NCBI GenBank assembly: GCA_005878685.1
Contig: VBLN01000067.1
Span: 1-13,840 of the forward strand
Direction of reading: 5' to 3'
DNA: 13,840 nt
Source: Deltaproteobacteria bacterium
GTDB lineage: Bacteria > Desulfobacterota > Binatia > UBA9968
Shown here piece by piece: positions 1 through 6,565 of this stretch. The translations under genes were made by a program, and so were the position numbers. The stretch's first letter is position 1. The number at the start of each line of letters is the position of its first letter. Below the pieces are notes generated by a model, which was not told where the DNA came from, searched no databases, and saw only the letters and a list, made by a program, of their open reading frames with translations.

Positions 1-90
1 AGCGCTGAGGCAGTCGGCGCCAGTCATCAAAATATAGATAAGGCAGTGAACCGCTCAACCAGGTCGCCTAGTTCTAACAATCATGACAGC

Positions 91-119
91 TTGATGGAGT
101 CACCCTGGAGTGCTATCAA
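91..119 (+). promoter_or_regulatory. possible sigma70-type promoter and dyad for the Sec peroxiredoxin-like gene
   Basis: TTGATG (91-96), a 17-bp spacer and TATCAA (114-119) form a moderate -35/-10 pair ahead of the gene at 148. The start site would be near 126, giving a leader of about 22 nt that contains the GGAGGA ribosome site. CTTGAT (90-95) and ATCAAG (115-120) are inverted copies around the same segment, so a repressor or activator could bind here. The rest of positions 1-147 shows no gene I can support. Confidence 0.35.
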
Positions 120-147
120 GAGGATGACGCAAACGGAGGAGACGTCT

Positions 148-735
148 ATGCGACGGATATTTCTGTGGATCACCTTCGCTCTGGTGTTCTTTCTCAGCCC
201 GTCCTCTCATGCCCAGATGGGCCCCAAAGACGGCGCGGGGTTGCCTGCGACGGATCTCGAGAGGGTCAAGATCGGCGATAAAGCCCCGGACTTCACTTTG
301 GAGAACATGGATGGAAAGAAAATTACACTCAGCACTTATCGCGGTAAAAAAAACGTGGTGCTGGTCTTTTATCGCGGCTATTGGTGAACGTACTGCACGC
401 TTCAGCTCGGGAAGCTGAAAACACTCCTTACTCCGGCAGAGAAAAAACGGGTCGAGGTTCTGGCCGTCAGCCCCGACACCCACGCCGAGTCTAAAGAATT
501 CCTCAAGAAGCTGAAACCTTTTCCCGGGGAGTTCGATTTCCCCATGCTCGAGGACAAAGACCACAGGACCATCGACCGCTACGGATTATTAAATCCCGAG
601 GTCAAGGGCATGCCACATCCGGCGACTTACGTGATCGACAAGGACGGCGTGGTGCGGTGGAAATTTGTCGAGGTGGACTATACGAAAAGACCCAGCAACG
701 AACAAATCTTACAGGCGATACGGGAGATCTCGTAG
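148..735 (+). CDS. exported peroxiredoxin-like selenoprotein (UxxC, in-frame UGA = Sec80)
   Basis: Reading UGA at 385-387 as selenocysteine gives one 195-residue protein. Residues 1-22 are a Sec signal peptide (RR, hydrophobic stretch, SHA before the likely cleavage site), so it should act outside the cytoplasm. The mature part is an AhpC/TSA thioredoxin fold: KIGDKAPDFTLENMDG near residues 43-58, then VLVFYRGYW-U-TYC. In Cys relatives the motif is RGxWCPYC, so UGA replaces the catalytic Cys. Sec80 and Cys83 are the only Sec/Cys residues and would form a selenenylsulfide pair. The C-terminal part is typical (HPATYVIDKDGVVR near 155-168). The ATG at 148 has GGAGGA 6 nt upstream. The last 27 bp overlap the convergent glycosyltransferase gene. 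Likely role: periplasmic thiol peroxidase or thiol-disulfide oxidoreductase; substrate unknown. Alternative: a Cys gene with a nonsense mutation, which the hairpin at 401-419 and the second such gene argue against. Confidence 0.85.
385..419 (+). promoter_or_regulatory. putative bacterial SECIS element with its UGA codon
   Basis: The UGA at 385-387 is followed by a 13-nt spacer and a perfect 7-bp stem, TTCAGCT (401-407) with AGCTGAA (413-419), closing a 5-nt loop CGGGA (408-412). The first loop G is 22 nt past the UGA. As I recall, bacterial SECIS elements lie inside the coding sequence just after UGA, with a short apical loop carrying G in its first two positions; this fits. It would recruit SelB with Sec-tRNA. 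The stem could be chance, since it also encodes the conserved Leu-Gln-Leu segment. Confidence 0.7.
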
Positions 736-1398
736 GATGGAAAGCTTCTTGATCATTTTGGAGGTTCGCGTTTGGGTACGCGTAGAAACCATCTGCTTCA
801 AGAACTTAAGGTCCTCGACCGTATCGACATCGAACCAGCCAGGCAAAAGTGAGGGTTCCACTCCGACCCGAGAGAGTCGATCCCGCGTCGCCTGAAGAAC
901 CCGCGCGGTTCCCCAGGGCATGCCGGTAAAAATCTCCGGGACGAGGCGGCTCAGACCGATCAAATAATATCCCCCATCGCGGCTTGGGCCCAAAACGACA
1001 TCGGAGGACCCAGCCAATGCACGAAAAGCATCGCGCAGGAAGCTCGAAGGGAAAACCGGCAAGTCACTGCCGATGACCACGGCACGCTCATAACTTTTCT
1101 CGAACAGGTCTTCGAAAATAGAGGCCATCCGTTCTCCCAGGTCGCCGCGCCGCTGCGGAAAACAAACGAAATCGCGCGGCGTGATCTCATGGAACAGAGC
1201 AGCCGCAGCCGCGGGAGAAAAGGCGACGTAGAGATCCGCCCCTTCGAAAGACCGAACATTTTCCAGGAGATCGAGCAGCAGGCAGCGATAAAGCTCTGCG
1301 GCCTCTTTCAACGAAAGCGGCGGAGCCAGTCTGGTCTTCACCTCGCCGACAAGGGGAGCTTTGGCCATGACGACGAGGGCGTTAGCGGACTTCGGCAT
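709..1398 (-). CDS. glycosyltransferase-like protein, TIGR04282/DUF2064 family
   Basis: This 229-residue protein matches the nucleotide-sugar-transferase-like fold of TIGR04282 (rSAM/selenodomain-associated transferase 1). Visible marks are the N-terminal ALVVMAKAPLVGEVKTRLAP (residues 7-26), like the nucleotide-binding loop of GT-A pyrophosphorylases and transferases, the VIGSDLPVFP segment near 113-122 in the metal-binding region, and GPSRDGGYYLIGL near 138-150, a family hallmark. The ATG at 1398 lies inside the end of the upstream glycosyltransferase gene (17-bp overlap), so translation is probably coupled. It is the last gene of the arsS operon and its 3' end overlaps the convergent Sec peroxiredoxin-like gene. 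Sugar donor and acceptor are unknown; a role in finishing an arsenosugar or related small molecule is inferred only from neighbours. Confidence 0.85.
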   Translation of the reverse strand: MPKSANALVVMAKAPLVGEVKTRLAPPLSLKEAAELYRCLLLDLLENVRSFEGADLYVAFSPAAAAALFHEITPRDFVCFPQRRGDLGERMASIFEDLFEKSYERAVVIGSDLPVFPSSFLRDAFRALAGSSDVVLGPSRDGGYYLIGLSRLVPEIFTGMPWGTARVLQATRDRLSRVGVEPSLLPGWFDVDTVEDLKFLKQMVSTRTQTRTSKMIKKLSILRDLPYRL

Positions 1399-2056
1399 AA
1401 AACCGCTTCAACCGGAAAGGAGAGACGCCGATTAGGAACAGAAACTTGAGCACCCACATTTTTAGAATCGTCCGGCCAACCCCGTCCTTTTGCCACCGCC
1501 GGGCGGAAGTCACCACCTGGGTTCTGAGACACGCTACCTTTCCCATTTTTTTGAGATTGCGGCAAAAGGCGATGTCCTCCAGGATAGGAATCTCCGGGAA
1601 TCCATTTATCGCGTCAAAGATCCCTCGGCGAACAAAAATCGCCTGGTCTCCGGTGGCGATCCTCGTCAGACGAGAGCGGAGGCTTATCAAAGAACCGATC
1701 AATCTGAAGATAATGCCGCTATGGTCCAACCTCAAGTCGAACCGCCCTCCCACGTACCGTGGATCATCCAGCGCCGATACCACGTCTCCGATCGCCGAGG
1801 ACGGAAGGCGGGTATCCGCGTGGAGAAAAAGGAGAACGTCGCTTTGGGCCGCCGCGGCGCTGGTGTTCATCTGTCTGGCCCGCCCCCGGGAAGAAGCGAT
1901 CACCCTGACCTGCATTTGCCCTGCAATGTCGGCTGTGCGGTCCTGGCTGCCTCCGTCGACCACGATCGCTTCGACCGGAAAGGAACCGAGGCTCTTCAAT
2001 GTGGACGCGATCGTGCTTTCTTCGTCGAGCACAGGGATGATGATAGACAAGCGCAT
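1382..2056 (-). CDS. family 2 glycosyltransferase, TIGR04283 type
   Basis: A 224-residue GT-A glycosyltransferase. It opens with LSIIIPVLDEE (residues 3-13), then IVVDGGSQDRT (donor-binding loop), then LFLHADTRLP with the metal-binding HAD (DxD-like) motif. GGRFDLRLD and the acceptor-side GFPEIPILEDIAFC follow. This is the pattern of TIGR04283, rSAM/selenodomain-associated transferase 2. The ATG at 2056 is chosen because family homology begins there and it follows the upstream stop by 2 nt; the open frame runs further upstream, but only as a shadow of the membrane protein gene. It lies between that gene and the TIGR04282 gene, all on one transcript. The substrate is not known. Confidence 0.88.
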   Translation of the reverse strand: MRLSIIIPVLDEESTIASTLKSLGSFPVEAIVVDGGSQDRTADIAGQMQVRVIASSRGRARQMNTSAAAAQSDVLLFLHADTRLPSSAIGDVVSALDDPRYVGGRFDLRLDHSGIIFRLIGSLISLRSRLTRIATGDQAIFVRRGIFDAINGFPEIPILEDIAFCRNLKKMGKVACLRTQVVTSARRWQKDGVGRTILKMWVLKFLFLIGVSPFRLKRFYAEVR

Positions 2057-2058
2057 GC

Positions 2059-2760
2059 TCAGCCTTGACTGTCCTCGGGTTCTTTCAGCCGACGCAGCAA
2101 ACGTGGAAGCATGAAAAGGAAAAGAATTATCCCGAGCACTGTGCTGATCTTTAACAAGGGCCAACCGTGGCCCAGGACTGCCTCCCTGCCTGCATACCCG
2201 ATCAGGCTGTACGCCGCGGCGCCCGGGATCATGCAGAAAAAAGAAGCCGCGACGTAGTGGGACAGCTTTATCCGCGTCAACCCGAAGCCGTAGTTCAGCA
2301 GATTGAAGGGAAAAAGCGGGACGAGCCGCGTGAAAGCGACGAAGCGCCATCCTTCTTCCTCGACGCCCTGCTTCAGGCGCTTGACGATTCCACCGGCTTT
2401 GAGCTCCGCCCACTCTCCCGCGAGATGGCGCGATATCAGAAACGCGAGCGTCGCGCCCCCAGTCGCGCCGACGACGCTGTAAAACGTTCCCCACATCGGG
2501 CCGAAGATCGCGCCGCCTGCAATCGTGATCGGCGCGCCGGGAAGGAATAGCGCCGGCGCGAGAAGAAAGATCAGCATGTAGACGAACGGTGCCCACGGCC
2601 CGAGTGATTGCAGCCAATCTGAAACGAGCGCCAAACCGAAGCGTTTACGCAGCCCATAGGCCATCGCGATGAGAAAGAGCAAAGCCAAAGCTAAGACAAT
2701 TCTCCGCGCCCGGGCCGCTTTAAAGCTGCTTTCGGCGGCTGCCATCGAGGCTAAGCGCAT
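2059..2760 (-). CDS. TVP38/TMEM64 (VTT/DedA-like) membrane protein
   Basis: A protein of about 233 residues with a basic N-terminus and a membrane helix (IVLALALLFLIAMAYG). The VTT domain follows: LAPALFLPGAPITIAGGAIFGP, then a glycine-rich stretch with GATGGATLAFLISRHLA, a conserved FVAFTRLVPLFPFNLLNYGFG segment and a C-terminal helix. This is the TVP38/TMEM64 pattern of inner-membrane proteins thought to move lipids or small solutes. The ATG at 2760 overlaps the arsS stop; ATG at 2745 is an equally possible start, as neither has a clear Shine-Dalgarno. It ends in TGA, followed after 2 nt by the next gene's ATG, which shows that UGA can be a real stop here. Genes of this type often accompany arsS; export or membrane handling of the product is a guess. 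Confidence 0.85.
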   Translation of the reverse strand: MRLASMAAAESSFKAARARRIVLALALLFLIAMAYGLRKRFGLALVSDWLQSLGPWAPFVYMLIFLLAPALFLPGAPITIAGGAIFGPMWGTFYSVVGATGGATLAFLISRHLAGEWAELKAGGIVKRLKQGVEEEGWRFVAFTRLVPLFPFNLLNYGFGLTRIKLSHYVAASFFCMIPGAAAYSLIGYAGREAVLGHGWPLLKISTVLGIILFLFMLPRLLRRLKEPEDSQG

Positions 2761-3725
2761 TGCTCGGAAACGAGCGCGCCGCCGCAACTGCTTCCCGCGC
2801 CTGCGGTACAGGCGTAGCAATGGTTGCCGGTCAAAATCATTTTATCCGGTAGCGCTTCGGCCGACAGCTCCGATATTTTCAATGCCCTGCCGTTCCGGTC
2901 CGCCAGCGGCAAGTTCACCATTTGGTTAAAATCACAATCATAAACAAAGCCATCCCAGCCGACGCTGAGCAGCTCCCGGCACATGACTTTCTCCAGTGTG
3001 GCGGAGTTGAAAGCCGACTCCAATAGCGCCACATAGCCGTCGTACTCGCCGCGAAGCTTAAGGAACTTCTCAAAGCGCGTGATGGGCATATTCGCAAGGC
3101 AGTAAAGGCGATTGAAGACAATGCCATATTCCTCTTTCAGAATTTGTTTGTAGTCCCGTTCCAACCGGTCCTGGGGTGGCGGCAGGTAGGCGCCCAGCGG
3201 ATTGTAAACTAGATGAAGCTCAAGCCCCGTCGCGGGATCGCCGTATCCCAATTCGTTGAAGCGCTGGAGAGCCCTGATGCTAGGCTGGAAGGTACCCTCT
3301 CCCCTCTGCTTATCCACATTTTCTTCTGTGTAACAGGGTAGAGAGCAGATGAGTTCGACTCGATTCGCTTTAAAAAATTCCGGCAGATGATCCTTCTCCG
3401 GCTCGAAGATCACCGTGAGGTTACATCGGTCCATGACGCGGCGTCCAAGGCGAACACAGGACTCGACGAGATAATCAAAATGCGGGTTGAGTTCGGGCGC
3501 GCCGCCTGTAATATCCACCGTGGGGATCTTGGACGCGGACAAAAATCTTAGAATCGCCTCGACGGTCTCGCGCGTCATCGCTTCTTTGCGACCGGGACCC
3601 GCCTCCACGTGGCAGTGAATGCAGGCCTGATTGCAATATTTTCCCATGTTGACTTGTAAAACTTCGATTGCGCGCTTGCGCAATGGTTGTCCGATTTCCC
3701 GGAGCCTTGCGGAAAATGGTGTCAT
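2751..3725 (-). CDS. arsS: ArsS-type radical SAM protein (Cys form)
   Basis: A 324-residue radical SAM enzyme. The [4Fe-4S] motif is CNQACIHC (Cys31, 35, 38), followed by VDITGGAPELNPHFDYLV near 75-92, the GGE-like SAM-binding segment. The C-terminal Cys-rich domain has HCYACTAGAGSSCGGAL with Cys303, 306 and 314, and a last Cys at 323. This matches TIGR04167, now called arsenosugar biosynthesis radical SAM (seleno)protein ArsS, which is reported to attach a 5'-deoxyadenosyl group to dimethylated arsenic. From memory, some homologues carry Sec in the C-terminal motif; here Cys314 is an ordinary TGC codon. It is the first gene of a four-gene operon. No arsM methyltransferase lies in the window, so arsenic as substrate is inferred from the family. 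The ATG at 3725 has no strong ribosome site; an 11-codon upstream reading frame overlaps it. Confidence 0.88.
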   Translation of the reverse strand: MTPFSARLREIGQPLRKRAIEVLQVNMGKYCNQACIHCHVEAGPGRKEAMTRETVEAILRFLSASKIPTVDITGGAPELNPHFDYLVESCVRLGRRVMDRCNLTVIFEPEKDHLPEFFKANRVELICSLPCYTEENVDKQRGEGTFQPSIRALQRFNELGYGDPATGLELHLVYNPLGAYLPPPQDRLERDYKQILKEEYGIVFNRLYCLANMPITRFEKFLKLRGEYDGYVALLESAFNSATLEKVMCRELLSVGWDGFVYDCDFNQMVNLPLADRNGRALKISELSAEALPDKMILTGNHCYACTAGAGSSCGGALVSEQCA

Positions 3726-3786
3726 CTGGCAGCGCCCTTCACTCCTAGATTCATAACATAGAAAAAGGTCGGGAGCAGCACGAGAT

Positions 3787-3820
3787 AAAAAAAAGAGGCC
3801 CCCGCTGCGCGAAGGCCTCT
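3787..3820 (-). terminator. rho-independent terminator after the transglutaminase-like gene
   Basis: On the minus strand AGAGGCC (3820-3814) pairs perfectly with GGCCTCT (3800-3794) across a 13-nt loop and is followed at once by a run of seven T (3793-3787). It starts 29 nt past the stop at 3849, so it separates that gene from the arsS operon. Confidence 0.85.
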
Positions 3821-3848
3821 TCGATCATTACAGAGAATCCCCGCTAGT

Positions 3849-4946
3849 CTAGACGCTGATCTCCTTGGATGCCATGGTGTAGCGGAACGACTCTGGATCG
3901 AGGCTATCCTTTCGGCCCTCGCTCGTCTCTCCTTGCGGATACATGAAAAACGGCAACGGCTTTGCCGATGAGTTCGGCAGCTTCACGTCGTGCGCGTAGT
4001 TGAACGCGAGCCAGTTCATTTCCCATGCGCCGAAAAGCTTCGCGCGCGCTTTCTTGACCAGCGGGTCCTGAAGGCTGAGCCCCTCGGGTTTTTCCTCGAG
4101 CACCACCTTGCGCACGTCGGCGGGATCGACCGGCACCCAACCGAAACCCGTCAAATAGACCTCAGCCCGGCAGTGCTGCGCCTTGGTGATGTCTCCCGCT
4201 TTGCCAAGGCTTTTAAACTCCGCCGAGTTTGCAACCCGCACGCCGTAAACATCGCGCGCCGGCAGGCCCGACGCGCGCGCGAGCCCGACGTAGAGCGCGT
4301 TCAGGTCAGCGCACTTGCCGCCGAGGTTCCGGGACTCGAGCATCGCCCGAATATCGCCGAGGCCGCAGCCCCTCACCTTGGGGTCGCGGAAGGTATTGTC
4401 CACGATCCACTCGTATATCGCCTTGGCTTTGTCGATGTCGCGCTTGGCGCCGAGCGTGATTACGCGCGCGTTGTCGGCGACGATGCCGTCGGTCGGGATC
4501 AGTGCTGAGGGCTCGAGATAGCGCTTGAGCACTTCCGGGTCTTCCTTGATCGCCTTGTTGGACTTTTTAAAATCGATCTGGCGGTCGCGGGCCGCGAAGC
4601 GGCTCGTTAGCTCCAGGACCGGCGCCTTCTCGGACGAAGCCCATTCCGCGTACACGATTCCGGCATCGTACTTTCCGTCGCGAAAATTCCCCATGCTCGT
4701 AGCGTTGCCGGCCCACGTGTCCCCCAATCTTTTGAAATAGTTCGTGTCGGTCATGAGCGGAACCGGGAGCCAGACCCGCGATCCAGCCGACGGATTGAGA
4801 ACTTCTACCTTGGTTGTGACCTCGAACGTACGCCATTTCGACGCATCGGTCGAAGCCTCCATCCGTGCGGGCGCCGGCAAGCGGCTGGCCACGAAGAGCC
4901 CGGCGGAAACCGTGAGACCCTGTTTCAAGAAGGTGCGTCGCTTCAT
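3849..4946 (-). CDS. Tat-exported transglutaminase-like domain protein
   Basis: A 365-residue protein starting with a twin-arginine signal, KRRTFLKQG (residues 2-10), then a hydrophobic stretch and an Ala/Pro-rich cleavage region near 20-32. The N-terminal half resembles the beta-rich domain before bacterial transglutaminase cores. The catalytic triad is visible: Cys212 in GGKCADLN, His258 in QHCRAEVYL and Asp274 in PVDPADV. The fold is that of papain-like transglutaminase/protease proteins; whether it cleaves or cross-links peptides is unknown. The ATG at 4946 has AGGAGA 6 nt upstream. It stands as a single transcription unit, with a terminator after it and a promoter near 5024-5050. Use of the Tat route suggests it folds, perhaps with a cofactor, before export. 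No functional link with the arsS operon is evident. Confidence 0.85.
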   Translation of the reverse strand: MKRRTFLKQGLTVSAGLFVASRLPAPARMEASTDASKWRTFEVTTKVEVLNPSAGSRVWLPVPLMTDTNYFKRLGDTWAGNATSMGNFRDGKYDAGIVYAEWASSEKAPVLELTSRFAARDRQIDFKKSNKAIKEDPEVLKRYLEPSALIPTDGIVADNARVITLGAKRDIDKAKAIYEWIVDNTFRDPKVRGCGLGDIRAMLESRNLGGKCADLNALYVGLARASGLPARDVYGVRVANSAEFKSLGKAGDITKAQHCRAEVYLTGFGWVPVDPADVRKVVLEEKPEGLSLQDPLVKKARAKLFGAWEMNWLAFNYAHDVKLPNSSAKPLPFFMYPQGETSEGRKDSLDPESFRYTMASKEISV

Positions 4947-5023
4947 AACCTCTCCTTTTTATATTTGGTCATTATTAAATTAAGCCCCTGTTCTGCAGCT
5001 CACGTTGTTTGGACATCACGATA

Positions 5024-5059
5024 CCTATACGCTTCGTTTCTATATGTCAAATACAAAAA
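5024..5059 (-). promoter_or_regulatory. promoter with 21-bp shared element (copy 1), upstream of the transglutaminase-like gene
   Basis: On the minus strand TTGACA (5050-5045) is a perfect -35. TATAGG lies after 15 bp (5029-5024), or TAGGTA after 17 bp. The -35 sits in the segment 5039-5059, which matches 7074-7094 at 20 of 21 positions. Positions 5041-5053 form a T-N11-A near-palindrome, the general shape of a LysR-type box. The predicted leader to the ATG at 4946 is about 70 nt. Confidence 0.5.
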
Positions 5060-5110
5060 ATCTATGGCTAATCGGGGCCTCGACCCATTGTCTATCGCAA
5101 ATTTCAAGCC

Positions 5111-5122
5111 GCATGCGCATGC
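5111..5122. repeat. 12-bp perfect palindrome in the intergenic region 4947-5230
   Basis: GCATGCGCATGC is fully self-complementary. It lies in the 284-bp gap between the end of the EgtB-like gene and the promoter of the transglutaminase-like gene. It could be an operator or chance. The rest of this gap holds the promoter above and a weak candidate small frame at 5134-5187 (-); I see no confident gene. Confidence 0.3.
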
Positions 5123-5230
5123 TAATCCGATGTTCAAGACATAAGGATCTTAAACACACAAACAGGATGATATGCAATTGCGCTCACAGTGAAACCTCCT
5201 CTGCAAGCCGGCTAAGACTAAAGCTTCATG

Positions 5231-6565
5231 CTATACGTCGGAGACGCACCGGAACTTTGCAAACACGTATGGATAGTGCGCCTGGTACCAGTTGCGGAAG
5301 CTGGGACGAAGAAGATCAGCGGCCGTGGCCCAAGAGGCTCCTTTTAATACATAATGCTTGCCGTCGAAAAAATCGGCGGAGTATTCGGGATAGGACTCGA
5401 GAGGAACAAAGCCCGGAAACGGAGCAAACGGAGTTTCGGTCCATTCCCACCCATTGCCGACAAGCTCGTGGATGCCCCACGGGCTTATTCCTTGAGGCCT
5501 GGACCCTACCGGTGCAGGAGACCAGCGGCAAAAATCAAAATTGCCGTGATTCGGACACGGCTCGTCTTCGCCCCAGGGAAAGGGAATTTCACGTCCGTCC
5601 GCTGTGCAGCAGGCAGCACGAGAATATTCCGCTTCGGTGGGGAGCCTCCGCCCCTTCCATCTCGCGTAGGCCTGCGCTTCAGCCAAGCTTACATAGACCG
5701 GCCAGTCGGAAACCGCGGACAAAGGCAGCAAATCAAACAAAGTGCGATAGCACCACTCGCCGCGGCGTCTCAGCCAAAAGTTCGGATGACGCATGCCTTG
5801 CCTCAACTTCCATGCCCAGTCTCCTCTACCCCAATAATAGGAATCCTCGTACGCACCGCTGTCTAAAAACTCAAGAAATTGCCTGTTGGTCACTGGGGTG
5901 GAGCCCATGCGAAAGGCGGGCACATCCACAATCTGCGCCTGAAACTCGTTATCCCAGCCGAACTCAATACTGCCCAGCGCCGCGCCAAGTCTCACACGCC
6001 CTCCCGGGATCCTGATTTCCTGCTCCGGTTCTCCTCTCTGAAAGGAGTATTCGGGCAACCCTTGCGGGCGAACTTTGAGTTCCGGTGGCAGCTCGTGAAC
6101 CATGTAAAGTAGGGTTTCCTGGTGCATGAGTTCATGCTCGAACACTATACGAAACGCCTGGCGGTAATTGGGCTTCCGCTCCCTCACCGCCTTCGACCGC
6201 GCGCCATCCAACGATTCCAGCACCGCCTCACGCACCCTATCGCGATAGAGTATGATCTCAGCAAGACGCGGCCAGACCTCGGGGACATCAGGATGGGAGT
6301 GACAACTGTCGGTATCGATGTCGGGATCAATCCCGCGGCAAAAGATCTCATCAAAATAGGCGTTGAAAGAAGCCTGCTCCATAAGATGCCGACAGATCTG
6401 GTTCCACGCAAAGGCCGGCAGATGTCCCAGGTAGAAGATAAACGGATGGCGCCACATGATAGGCTGCGCCAAAAGCGCATTAGGCTTCTCAAGCCGGAAT
6501 AAATTGTCGGTTCGTTCCCAAGCGGACTGGAATCGTCCTTCGAGCCTATCCGAGAAAGAACTCAC
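5231..6565 (-). CDS. EgtB/OvoA/SenA-family nonheme iron enzyme
   Basis: A protein of 444 residues with a DinB-like four-helix domain followed by an FGE-sulfatase (SUMF1) domain, the architecture of EgtB-type sulfoxide synthases. The three iron-ligand His are visible: His48 in FYLGHLPAF, and His144 and His148 in HELMHQE, the H-x3-H-x-E motif. The C-terminal domain has GWDNE, PVTNRQFLEF, GRRLPTEAEYSRAA, GNGWEWTETPF and VLKGASWAT, all usual for the family. Such enzymes join a thiol or selenol to a histidine-derived imidazole (ergothioneine, ovothiol, selenoneine). I cannot assign the substrate, and no EgtD-type methyltransferase is present. GTG at 6565 is chosen because it overlaps the stop of the peroxiredoxin gene by 4 bp (GTGA) after a GGGTAGG stretch, the usual coupled arrangement; an ATG in frame at 6637 lies well inside the upstream gene. 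Confidence 0.82.
   Translation of the reverse strand: MSSFSDRLEGRFQSAWERTDNLFRLEKPNALLAQPIMWRHPFIFYLGHLPAFAWNQICRHLMEQASFNAYFDEIFCRGIDPDIDTDSCHSHPDVPEVWPRLAEIILYRDRVREAVLESLDGARSKAVRERKPNYRQAFRIVFEHELMHQETLLYMVHELPPELKVRPQGLPEYSFQRGEPEQEIRIPGGRVRLGAALGSIEFGWDNEFQAQIVDVPAFRMGSTPVTNRQFLEFLDSGAYEDSYYWGRGDWAWKLRQGMRHPNFWLRRRGEWCYRTLFDLLPLSAVSDWPVYVSLAEAQAYARWKGRRLPTEAEYSRAACCTADGREIPFPWGEDEPCPNHGNFDFCRWSPAPVGSRPQGISPWGIHELVGNGWEWTETPFAPFPGFVPLESYPEYSADFFDGKHYVLKGASWATAADLLRPSFRNWYQAHYPYVFAKFRCVSDV

Noticed and set aside
385..387. UGA read as Trp (genetic code 4 or 25) to explain the in-frame stops.
   Set aside because: UGA ends the TVP38-type, Nudix, cupin and bcp genes with the next gene starting at or near it, and both in-frame UGAs sit at catalytic Cys positions, not Trp positions.
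1446..2114. Long plus-strand frames opposite the TIGR04283 gene.
   Set aside because: The minus strand holds a clear glycosyltransferase; the plus translations show no domain.
2057..2617. N-terminal extension of the TIGR04283 glycosyltransferase up to 2617.
   Set aside because: That stretch is the shadow of the TVP38-type gene; family homology starts at the ATG at 2056.
5005..6015. A 336-codon plus-strand open frame across the EgtB-like gene and its downstream gap.
   Set aside because: It is antisense to a gene with clear family motifs, and its translation is rich in Arg, Ser and Pro with no recognisable domain.
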